Assembly (NCBI RefSeq): GCF_004366355.1
Contig: NZ_SODV01000001.1
Location: 2,728,001 to 2,792,000 of the forward strand
From: Dinghuibacter silviterrae
Lineage (GTDB): Bacteria; Bacteroidota; Bacteroidia; Chitinophagales; Chitinophagaceae
DNA: 64,000 bases
Direction: 5' to 3'
The notes beneath the pieces were generated by a model. It did not search any database. It saw only the letters and a list, made by a program, of their open reading frames with translations, and had not been told where the DNA came from. Positions 55,031-62,749 of this stretch are shown here, piece after piece (position 1 is the first letter of the stretch; the number at the start of each line of letters is the position of its first letter). Both the position numbers and the translations under genes were made by a program.

Positions 55031-55078
55031 GAGGTTACCGGCGGAAGAAACTATTTTTACAAAGAACCGTGTAACCTC
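55031..55078. promoter_or_regulatory. Perfect 8-bp inverted repeat in the divergent promoter region
   Basis: GAGGTTAC (55031-55038) and GTAACCTC (55071-55078) form a perfect inverted pair 32 bases apart, between the small membrane protein and the sigma factor. The spacer holds an AT-rich ACTATTTTTAC, a possible core promoter. The arms could be an operator, hairpin legs in the 5' leader, or ends of an invertible segment. Confidence 0.3.
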
Positions 55079-55098
55079 TGCGGCAGAAGGGTAGTCTC

Positions 55099-55659
55099 AT
55101 GGGATCGATGCAGACAGGACAAACCGACGCGGAATTGATCCACCGGATACGGAAGGGGGAACACACTCTTTTTGCGTGTCTCGTGGAGCGGTACCAGTCG
55201 TATGTGTTTACGCTGGTGTTGCGGCAGATGGGGAACCGGGAGGACGCGGAGGAAGTGGCGCAAGACGTCTTTGTAAAGGCGTACCGCTCGCTGGCGGATT
55301 TTCGGGGGGACGCGCGGTTCAGTACGTGGTTGTATACCATCGTGAAGACGAGCTGTGCGACCTTTCTAAGAAGGAAGCGACCTGTCATCAATTCTTTGGA
55401 CAAGGTAGAGCTCGCGGCGGATACGCAAAACCCTGCGGAAACCCGCTCCCGGCACGACGCGCTGAACCGGGCGATCCGGTTGCTGAGTCCGGAGGATGCA
55501 CAGGTCCTGACGTTGTTTTACCAGGGGGAACAAACCCTGGAGGAGATCGGACGGATCATGGGGCTGGAGACGAATACCGTCAAGGTGCGGTTGCACCGTG
55601 CGCGGCACCGCCTGAGGGAGGTGATCGAAAAACACTATCGAAGGGAAAGCATAAATTGA
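55099..55659 (+). CDS. ECF RNA polymerase sigma factor (sigma-70 family)
   Basis: 186 residues. Region 2 is FACLVERYQSYVFTLVLRQM followed by NREDAEEVAQDVFVKAYRSL. Region 4 is QTLEEIGRIMGLETNTVKVR then LHRARHRLREVIE. It directs transcription of a small regulon, and the anti-sigma-like membrane protein follows after 6 bases. A second ATG at 55108 is an alternative start. It is not next to a SusC gene, so it is probably a stress or envelope sigma factor rather than a PUL regulator. Confidence 0.93.
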   Translation: MGSMQTGQTDAELIHRIRKGEHTLFACLVERYQSYVFTLVLRQMGNREDAEEVAQDVFVKAYRSLADFRGDARFSTWLYTIVKTSCATFLRRKRPVINSLDKVELAADTQNPAETRSRHDALNRAIRLLSPEDAQVLTLFYQGEQTLEEIGRIMGLETNTVKVRLHRARHRLREVIEKHYRRESIN

Positions 55660-55665
55660 ACCATT

Positions 55666-56115
55666 ATGGAAGAGCGTTTGTGGGACTTTATCGATGGGAG
55701 GGCGGACGCCTCGGAAAGGGCGGCCGTGGAGGCGTTGCTGGCGACGGATGGAGCCGCCCGCGAAAAATACGCGGAGCTGCTGGAGCTCCATGAGGCGTTG
55801 CACGCCTCGGGTTTGGAAGAGCCCGGTGTCCGTTTTACCAAGAACGTGATGGAAGCCATTGCACCGGTGCCTTATGTCAACAAGCGCGTGATCCGCGGGA
55901 TTGCCGTGTTGTTGCTGTCCTTGATCGGCGTCGTATTGGTCTATATACTCCTTCAAATCCCGAGCTTTCCCAAAGGGAAAAACCTGCCCATGCCGGTCAT
56001 TAGTATACCTGACATACAATTGAATCCTTACGTCAGCATCGTTTGCGTTTTTGTGGCAGTGGTATCCGGGTTCATTGCCTTGGACGCCCTTTTGCACAAA
56101 AAGAAAACCGCCTAA
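55666..56115 (+). CDS. Anti-sigma-factor-like membrane protein
   Basis: 149 residues. The N-terminal 65 resemble a zinc-less anti-sigma domain (LWDFIDGRADASERAAVEAL). Two hydrophobic segments follow, at about 79-97 (GIAVLLLSLIGVVLVYILL) and 122-140. It starts 6 bases after the sigma gene, so it is almost certainly co-expressed and probably binds the sigma factor at the inner membrane. No His-x3-Cys-x2-Cys motif is present. The last bases overlap the stop of the convergent ABC permease by 4. Confidence 0.8.
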   Translation: MEERLWDFIDGRADASERAAVEALLATDGAAREKYAELLELHEALHASGLEEPGVRFTKNVMEAIAPVPYVNKRVIRGIAVLLLSLIGVVLVYILLQIPSFPKGKNLPMPVISIPDIQLNPYVSIVCVFVAVVSGFIALDALLHKKKTA

Positions 56116-58469
56116 TCTACACGCATATTTTTCGCCGGGTTCATCATCGCCGCCCTTAGCCCCTGACCGCTGACGGTGACCAGGGCCAGCAACACCATGC
56201 CCGCACCGGCAATGGCAAAAATCCACCAATGTAAGGCCGTATGGAGGGGAAAGCGTTCCAGCCACCAGTGCATACCGGCATACGCCAGGGGAAAAGCAAC
56301 GAGCAGCGCGATGGCGGACAGGCGTACAAAGTCGCGGGACAACAACCCCCACAGGTGTAGTACGCTTGCACCGAGGACCTTCCGGATGCTGATTTCGCGG
56401 GTGCGTTGCTCCGCCATAAACGCGGCAAGACCAAAAAGCCCCAGACAGGAAATAAAGATCGCCAGACCGGCAAAGATAGCGGCGAGCTGGCCGGTGCGCT
56501 GGAGCTCGGCCAGCTTGTGCGCGTCCTCGTCGTCGTTGATGTGATAGATAAAAGGGCTTGACGGGTTGTATTTTTTGCAGGCGGCCGACAGGGCGTCGAG
56601 CGCTTTTTGCATGGCTACGCCGGTTTTGATCCGGAGGGTGATCACGTCGGTGTAACCGCGCTCGATAAAAAGGGCGGGTTCGATCGGTGCATAAGGTTCG
56701 TTGGTCAGCATATCCCCGACGATGCCGATGACCTTATAAGGGTGTCCGAAGAATTTGACGGTCTCGCCGATGAGGTGGGGATGGCCGATGGTCCTGGCCG
56801 CTGTTTCATTGAGGACCATGGCGTCGGAGTCGCTGGGGAAGGTCCGGGAAAAGTCCCGTCCCGCGGTCACTTTCCAGTCTATGGTGGGCCCGAATTCGGG
56901 CGTCACCGTGACGTTCCGGAAATCGATGGAACGCTGGCCGGGGTCCATGCCCGTCCATTCCAGGCTGTTGTTACTCCCAAAAAGGGTCATGGATTGGGAC
57001 GCGCGCGCCGCGTTTTCAAAAAGACCGGTAGCCAGCAGGTCCGTGCGGAATGCTGGGTAGTGTTGATCGAAGTCCGGGGTATTGATGGGCACGGTCACCA
57101 GGCCCGCGCGGTCATAACCGAGCGGCCGGTTCTGTGCAAACTGAATTTGATTATAGACGATAAGGGTGCCGATGATCAGGGTGAGCGATACGGTGAACTG
57201 GAGCACGACAAGCACTTTCCGTGGCAACGACGCATAACGCCCTGCACGGAAGACGCCTTTCAACACCTTGATGGGTTTGAAGGACGAGAGGTAGAAGGCG
57301 GGATAACTGCCTGCTACCAGGCCGGTCAGCAGGGTAAAGCCCAGCAGCATCCCCCAGAAGGGAAGACTACGCCACGGCAGTTCCATGGCTTTGTCTGCAA
57401 TACTATTGAAAAAGGGGAGTGTGAGCTGGACGAGGAGGATCGAGAGCACACTGCCGATCATGGCCACCAGAACGGATTCCACCAGGAACTGGGCCACCAG
57501 CTGCCGGTGAAGCGTACCCACCGTTTTGCGGATACCCACCTCACGGGCGCGTTTTTCGCTCCGGGCCGTGGACAGGTTCATAAAGTTGATACACGCCAGC
57601 AAAAGCACGAAAAAACCGATGACCCCCATGAGCCACACGATCTGCCGGTGCATGTCGGTGGGTTGCCCGTCGATGATTTCGTTGGTGAAGTGGAGCTTGT
57701 CGAGGGGCTGAAGATACACGCCTTCCGTATCCTCCTTTACAAACGGGGTGGGGACATTCCTGACCCTCGCCGTGGCTTGCCCATCCGTCACGCCCTCCCT
57801 GAGCTGGACAAATTGTTTGGTGCCGTGGTTGTTCCACTCGGTGACCGTGTTCAGGTAGTTGTTTTTGCTGTTCCAGGACAAAAGGACCTGCACCGTGTTG
57901 AAGGTGGTATTCCGGGGCAGGTCTTCGTATACACCGCCCACGCGCATGTCGAGTGCGTTAAAGACCCGGACGGTTTTGTTGACGGGATCGGCGTTCCCAA
58001 AAAGTGCTTTGGCCATGGACGCAGACAACAGGAGGGTAGTGGGGTCGGCCAGCGCCGCTGTCGTACCTCGGATCATCTGGAACGTAAACATCTCCGGTAA
58101 TTCCGGCTGTGCCCAGACCGTGGTCGCGGTCAGGTGTTTGTCATTGACGCCGAGGAGGGGATCGAATGGCCAGGACACCAGCGCCGTGCGTTCGAAAAGG
58201 TCTTTATAGTTGTCGTGCAGGGCATTGCCCATAGGGGTGGCAATGGTGGGGCCGATATAGAGGTGTCCTTGTCCCTGCTGGGACAGGAGCACTTCGGCGA
58301 TCTTCCCGTGGTTGGGATGGTAGTGGTCAAACGTCAGCTCGTCGTTGATCCAAAGACCGATGAGCAGGGCAATGGCCATCCCCAGGGCGAGACCGGAAAT
58401 ATTGATCACAGACTGGACCTGGCTACGGGACAGGCGGCGCAGGGCGATCTTGCAGTAGTTGAGCAGCAT
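56112..58469 (-). CDS. MacB/FtsX-type ABC transporter permease, first copy
   Basis: 785 residues in the Bacteroidota double layout: TM helix, periplasmic MacB domain, FtsX block of three TM, then a second periplasmic domain and FtsX block. Examples are VINISGLALGMAIALLIGLW at the start and FGLAAFMAEQRTREISIRKV in the last block, ending NPAKNMRVD. The start at 58469 (ATG) is preferred over a TTG at 58478. These permeases export peptides, lipids or drugs with a separate ATPase, which is not in the window. It is divergent from a paralogue at 58598. Confidence 0.9.
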   Translation of the reverse strand: MLLNYCKIALRRLSRSQVQSVINISGLALGMAIALLIGLWINDELTFDHYHPNHGKIAEVLLSQQGQGHLYIGPTIATPMGNALHDNYKDLFERTALVSWPFDPLLGVNDKHLTATTVWAQPELPEMFTFQMIRGTTAALADPTTLLLSASMAKALFGNADPVNKTVRVFNALDMRVGGVYEDLPRNTTFNTVQVLLSWNSKNNYLNTVTEWNNHGTKQFVQLREGVTDGQATARVRNVPTPFVKEDTEGVYLQPLDKLHFTNEIIDGQPTDMHRQIVWLMGVIGFFVLLLACINFMNLSTARSEKRAREVGIRKTVGTLHRQLVAQFLVESVLVAMIGSVLSILLVQLTLPFFNSIADKAMELPWRSLPFWGMLLGFTLLTGLVAGSYPAFYLSSFKPIKVLKGVFRAGRYASLPRKVLVVLQFTVSLTLIIGTLIVYNQIQFAQNRPLGYDRAGLVTVPINTPDFDQHYPAFRTDLLATGLFENAARASQSMTLFGSNNSLEWTGMDPGQRSIDFRNVTVTPEFGPTIDWKVTAGRDFSRTFPSDSDAMVLNETAARTIGHPHLIGETVKFFGHPYKVIGIVGDMLTNEPYAPIEPALFIERGYTDVITLRIKTGVAMQKALDALSAACKKYNPSSPFIYHINDDEDAHKLAELQRTGQLAAIFAGLAIFISCLGLFGLAAFMAEQRTREISIRKVLGASVLHLWGLLSRDFVRLSAIALLVAFPLAYAGMHWWLERFPLHTALHWWIFAIAGAGMVLLALVTVSGQGLRAAMMNPAKNMRVD

Positions 58470-58501
58470 GTATCCCAAGACACCAAAACGATGCCGGTGT
58501 A

Positions 58502-58526
58502 CAAATGATTGATTGTGATCATTTTG
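58502..58526. promoter_or_regulatory. Inverted repeat between the divergent ABC permease genes
   Basis: CAAATGAT (58502-58509) and ATCATTTTG (58518-58526) are inverted copies with one extra base, 8 bases apart, in the gap between the two permease starts. This is a plausible operator for a dimeric repressor or activator. No regulator gene is adjacent. Confidence 0.35.
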
Positions 58527-58597
58527 GCATTGAGGTGGCGTTCGTTTTCGATACAGCCCGCTATCCGGACCGTACGAAAAATTGGCTAACTTGGCAC

Positions 58598-60994
58598 ATG
58601 CTCCGGCATTACCTCCATATCGCCTGGCGTCAGCTGGTCAAACACCGGGGCGCCAATGTCGTCAAACTTGTCGGTCTGTCCATCGGGATGGCCTGTTGTA
58701 TGCTGATCCTTGTCTATTTGTCGGACGAACTCAGCTATAATACCTTCCATCGGCACTACGCGGATATTTACCGGGTCAACTTCAACAACGCAACGGACCG
58801 GCGCAAGATGTCTAGCGCCCCCGTATCGGCAGGGCCGGCCATTGCGCAGGATGTGCCGGGTATTGTGGCCGTGGGGCGTTTGTACAACCGGAGCGGGATC
58901 ATGGAAGCAGGCTCCCTGAAGTACCAGGAGACAGGCGTCGTCTTTGCGGATCGAAGCATCTTTGACATCTTTTCGTTTCATTTCCTCGAAGGCGCGCCGG
59001 GAGGGCTGGTGCTGACCAGGGATATGGCCCGTAAGTATTTCGGTCAGGCCTCCGCGGTAGGGCGGACATTGGTGTATGAGCACAAGGCGCCCTTGCAGGT
59101 GACCGGGGTGGTGGACAATTGGCCTGCCACGTCAGACATACATTTCGACTTCCTGATCCCCTTTGAAACCCTTTATTCAGTGGAAAACCAGGCGACGGGG
59201 GACTTTCTGCGCACCAACTGGCTTTTCAACCCTGCGGACACCTACGTCCTGCTCCACCCGGGTCAGGATGCGGCGGCGCTCGCCCCTGCGGTGCGCGGGT
59301 TGACCCGCAAGTACGGAGACGAGCGCGTGGCGAAATTCTGGTCCCTGTCGCTCCAGCCTTTGCGCGACATCCACCTGTACGCATCGGATGTCGAAGGCAA
59401 TCCGAGCACCAACAGCATCACCTACATCTACATCTTTGTGGCCATCGCATTTCTCATCCTGGTGATCGCCAACATCAACTTTATCAACCTTTCCAACGCC
59501 CAGGCCCTGACGCGTATCGCCGAGATCGGAGTACGCAAGGTGGCCGGCGCGGGGCATACGCAGCTGATCCTGCAATTTCTGGGTGAAGGTCTTCTATTGT
59601 GCTTTATCGCCTTTTTGTTGGGGCTTGGGCTCGCCTTTCCGGCGCTCCCCCTCGTCCGGGAGGTGACGGGGGAGGCGCTCCACCCGGCCGTCCTGGGACA
59701 GGGGCGTGTCGTGGGTGGGTTGCTCCTCCTTTTCCTTTGTACCGGTTTGATGGCCGGTCTCTACCCCGCGCTTTTTATCACGCGGTTTGGGGCCGGGGCC
59801 TTGATCAAGGGGCGCACAAAAATCGGCGGCCGGTTGATCCGGCAGGTCCTGATCGTCACCCAGTTCACCATCGCCGTGGCCCTGATCATCGGGGCGGTGG
59901 TCATCCACCGTCAGTTATCCTACCTACGGGAAAAGCCCCTGGGCTTCCGCAAGGACCAGGTCCTGGTGTTACCCTTGTTTGGGAAAGCCTCTTCCCCCAT
60001 CAGCAACAGCGTGGACGGCCCCCTCCGCGCCCGGATGAACGCCTTTGAAGACGATCTCCGCGCCTACAGCGGCATACAGGGCGTCACCCTCGCGTCCGTC
60101 CTCCCCGGTACGCCTTTTGTCGAGGGGTTGGTGATCCCCCAGGGGTTCACCGAACGCGACAATATTTTCCTCCCCTGGGCCTCCGTCGACTATGATTTTA
60201 TAGAAACGATGGGTATTCAGGTCGTCGCCGGCCGCGGCTTTTCCAAGGCCGCCGGTACCGACAACACCCAGGCGTTTATCCTCAACGAGTCCGCGGTCCG
60301 CCGTTTCGGCTGGGCAAGCCCCCGGGACGCCATCGGCAAAACAATGATCAGGGGTAATATGATTAATGGAAAAAGAGGGTTTGTGATCGGCGTCGTCAAG
60401 GATTTTAATTTCGCCAAGCTGGACCAGCCGCTTCAGCCGATGATTATGGACGTGAATGTACCCCGGTTTACCACTTTTGCGGTGCGCGTCAGCGCGCCTT
60501 CTGCATTGGCGTATATCCGCTCTGCCTGGTCCTCACACTTCCCCGACCTCGTTTTTGACTACAGCTTTCTCGACGAAGACATCAACGCGCTGTATAAAGC
60601 CCAGGAAAACCTCTCCAGGCTCGTCGGTTATTTTGCCGCGCTGGCCATCTTTATTTCGGGGATCGGGATCTTTAGCCTCGCCTCTTTTGTGGCCACCCGC
60701 CGGACCAAGGAAATCGGCATCCGCAAGGTACTAGGCGCAGGAACAAGGACCATCGTCGTTCTCCTGCTCCGCGACTTCCAGGTGCAGGTCGTCCTGGCCC
60801 TCCTCTTAGCGTCGCCCCTTGCCTGGTTTGCCATGAACCGCTGGCTGCACGACTTCGCCTACCGCACATCCATCGGCTGGGGCATCTTTGCCTTTGCCGC
60901 CGCGGGGACGCTCGCCGTGACGATCCTCACCGTGGGGTTCCACGGGGTGCGGGCTTCGCTGGTGAATCCGGTGGAGAGTTTGCGGGTGGACTAG
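58598..60994 (+). CDS. MacB/FtsX-type ABC transporter permease, second copy
   Basis: 798 residues with the same two-block layout: MLRHYLHIAWRQLVKHRGAN, VKLVGLSIGMACCMLILVYL, a periplasmic domain, an FtsX block around IRKVAGAGHTQLILQFLGEG-type sequence, and a second block with FVATRRTKEIGIRKVLGAGT, ending NPVESLRVD. The start at 58598 gives the family N-terminus; an ATG at 58505 would add 31 unrelated residues. It is related to but clearly divergent from the neighbour at 56112, so the pair may form two halves of one exporter or serve separate substrates. Confidence 0.9.
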   Translation: MLRHYLHIAWRQLVKHRGANVVKLVGLSIGMACCMLILVYLSDELSYNTFHRHYADIYRVNFNNATDRRKMSSAPVSAGPAIAQDVPGIVAVGRLYNRSGIMEAGSLKYQETGVVFADRSIFDIFSFHFLEGAPGGLVLTRDMARKYFGQASAVGRTLVYEHKAPLQVTGVVDNWPATSDIHFDFLIPFETLYSVENQATGDFLRTNWLFNPADTYVLLHPGQDAAALAPAVRGLTRKYGDERVAKFWSLSLQPLRDIHLYASDVEGNPSTNSITYIYIFVAIAFLILVIANINFINLSNAQALTRIAEIGVRKVAGAGHTQLILQFLGEGLLLCFIAFLLGLGLAFPALPLVREVTGEALHPAVLGQGRVVGGLLLLFLCTGLMAGLYPALFITRFGAGALIKGRTKIGGRLIRQVLIVTQFTIAVALIIGAVVIHRQLSYLREKPLGFRKDQVLVLPLFGKASSPISNSVDGPLRARMNAFEDDLRAYSGIQGVTLASVLPGTPFVEGLVIPQGFTERDNIFLPWASVDYDFIETMGIQVVAGRGFSKAAGTDNTQAFILNESAVRRFGWASPRDAIGKTMIRGNMINGKRGFVIGVVKDFNFAKLDQPLQPMIMDVNVPRFTTFAVRVSAPSALAYIRSAWSSHFPDLVFDYSFLDEDINALYKAQENLSRLVGYFAALAIFISGIGIFSLASFVATRRTKEIGIRKVLGAGTRTIVVLLLRDFQVQVVLALLLASPLAWFAMNRWLHDFAYRTSIGWGIFAFAAAGTLAVTILTVGFHGVRASLVNPVESLRVD

Positions 60995-61089
60995 CGCCAC
61001 TCTGGCGCCCGGACGCGCCGCTACGGCGTGCCGCTCTGGGGCGCGCATCCCACTATCGCTCGGGCGTGCACCGGCTTGGCGCTCGCGTG

Positions 61090-61127
61090 CGTCACGCTAA
61101 CGCTCGCCCGCGTCACGCTAACGCTCG
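61090..61127. repeat. Two 17-bp direct repeats across a stop codon
   Basis: CGTCACGCTAACGCTCG occurs at 61090-61106 and 61111-61127. The second copy contains the TAG stop (61118-61120, - strand) of the membrane protein gene, and the first copy repeats that TAG in the downstream region. The surrounding 60995-61130 is GC-rich and has no other gene. Confidence 0.8.
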
Positions 61128-62311
61128 GGGACCGTGCGGTCCCGGTCCCTGGCCCGTTCTTCGAGCTCCTGCTCGCGTTCTTTCTGCTCCCTAGCGACCT
61201 CTTCCTGTAGCACCTTGTCGCTGGCTGCGGCGACGTCCTTTTGCGGGTCATGGTTTCCCGTCAGGCGGAGCCACCGGAACCCTTTGTCGAGGAAGACGTC
61301 CCCCCGGTCTTCGATCAGGCCGGTGACGTAGTCGCCGATCGGGCCGTTGACGAGGCTTTGCAACCCCAGGACCTGGCCGAAGATCAGTTTTGTGCCTTCG
61401 AGCGTGGCGTTGTATTCGCGCGCGCTGGCGCGGGATTGGGCGTCGAGGTCGCCGAGGCGCGGGGCGGCGGCGGTCCCCACCGGCGCTGTCGCTGCACCGG
61501 GTGGCGCGTCCACGGGCGACCTCTCGGTTGCAGTCGGCGCTGTCGCTTCGCTGGGCTGCGCCGTCGCCAGCGCTGGTGCGGCGCCCTCCACCTGCCGCTC
61601 CGCGACCGCCTCCGCCACCCCCTCCCCGGAGATGCGCGGATCCTGGAACAACACCTGGTAGTAGGTTTTGGTCGCCTCGTCCATCGCAGCCACGTGCGCT
61701 TGAAGCGCCTGCGCCGCGAGGGTTTTGCGCTGGTTGTCGTGGGTGTTTCGTTGAAGGGCGAGCCCATGCCCGCGGACGGTCTTTGCAATCGGGTCCGCGG
61801 TGAAAAAGGTATACCCGGCGACGACGGACAACACCAACGCTACCCGCGAGAACCAGTCACGAAGCGTGGCAAACCGGCCGAGTAATTGCCAGCGGGGCAG
61901 CAGGCGGGTGAGCAACACCAGCGCGATGACGACAACGCAAATGATCAGCGTGGGTTTCCAGCCGCTGAGCGCTTCTGCTTTTTCCGACGCTTCTGAAATA
62001 AAGTTCTCCGCGGACCGGAGCGCCGGGGTCAGGTCCCGGGTGGAGAACCACGCCAGGCAAAGCGCGACGAGTCCGTAGCAGAATAATACAATGCCCAAAC
62101 CGGTGGTCACACACCACAGGAATTCCCGGGTGAGCGCAGCGAGGGGATGCTTGTTGCGGTGGAGCAGGTAGAGCAGACCCACACTGCCCAACAGCGGTGG
62201 GGCAACGGGTTCCGCGTAGGTCAGCAAAAGAACGGCGGCCACGGCGATTGCCAGCCACAACATAGTCACGAGGAATTCCCGGGTATCGTAGTCAAGAGGT
62301 TTTTTTCCCAT
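61118..62311 (-). CDS. Four-TM membrane protein with Ala/Pro-rich insert and charged C-terminus, unknown
   Basis: 397 residues from 62311; an ATG at 62359 would add 16 residues. Hydrophobic segments lie near 12-30, 60-85, 118-137 and 150-170. A long soluble part follows with DEATKTYYQVLFQDPRISGE, an Ala/Pro/Thr insert of about 45 residues (around 255-300), and GQVLGLQSLVNGPIGDYVTG. The end is a highly charged helix (EEVAREQKEREQELEERARD) that could be coiled coil. No family was recognised. It is divergent from the EACC1-like gene 100 bases away. Confidence 0.7.
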   Translation of the reverse strand: MGKKPLDYDTREFLVTMLWLAIAVAAVLLLTYAEPVAPPLLGSVGLLYLLHRNKHPLAALTREFLWCVTTGLGIVLFCYGLVALCLAWFSTRDLTPALRSAENFISEASEKAEALSGWKPTLIICVVVIALVLLTRLLPRWQLLGRFATLRDWFSRVALVLSVVAGYTFFTADPIAKTVRGHGLALQRNTHDNQRKTLAAQALQAHVAAMDEATKTYYQVLFQDPRISGEGVAEAVAERQVEGAAPALATAQPSEATAPTATERSPVDAPPGAATAPVGTAAAPRLGDLDAQSRASAREYNATLEGTKLIFGQVLGLQSLVNGPIGDYVTGLIEDRGDVFLDKGFRWLRLTGNHDPQKDVAAASDKVLQEEVAREQKEREQELEERARDRDRTVPER

Positions 62312-62411
62312 CGCCGTCAAGATAATACGGGGACAGGGTCGCGCACACCGTAAAAACACCCGGTGTCCTTATGAAGAAATTTGCCTAATTTATGAGAAAT
62401 ACCCCTCGGCT

Positions 62412-62735
62412 ATGGAATTATCCGTTACACTAAATGGGAACAATCATCCCAACGAGTTGCTTACGCTAAAGACTTTTATCAAAAGAGCCGGCATCGAGGG
62501 TCTCGAAGGCGTGGACCTGGCCCGTGGCGTCGGCCCCCTCGACGCCCTCAAGGCAAATCTGAAAAAAGCCGAAAAACCCCTCTTCGAATTGGTGAAGTGT
62601 CTTCAAAAATACGCGGACAACTACCGCACCCGGGTGGTTGTCAAAACGCCCGGAGGGAAGGACTATACCCTGGAAAACGGGAAAGACCTGCGACCGGACC
62701 AGATCCAGGCGGTAGTGGACGGTCTCCTCAAGTGA
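62412..62735 (+). CDS. Small EACC1-like protein (107 aa)
   Basis: No signal peptide or membrane segment. The pattern beta-strand (ELSVTLNG), helix (LLTLKTFIKRAGI), helix pair (PLDALKANLKKAEKPLFELV) and beta hairpin (RTRVVVKTPGGKDYTLENGK) followed by a last helix (PDQIQAVVDGLL) resembles the effector-associated constant component 1 domain described in NTP-dependent conflict systems. That is a fold-level resemblance judged by eye. No typical effector gene (caspase, trypsin, STAND ATPase) is next to it. The amidohydrolase starts 14 bases downstream. Confidence 0.6.
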   Translation: MELSVTLNGNNHPNELLTLKTFIKRAGIEGLEGVDLARGVGPLDALKANLKKAEKPLFELVKCLQKYADNYRTRVVVKTPGGKDYTLENGKDLRPDQIQAVVDGLLK

Positions 62736-62749
62736 GCTATCTTTAGCCC

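Noticed and set aside
56607-58100. 497-codon + strand ORF opposite the ABC permease
   Set aside because: Shadow of the real - strand permease; no motif or plausible start.
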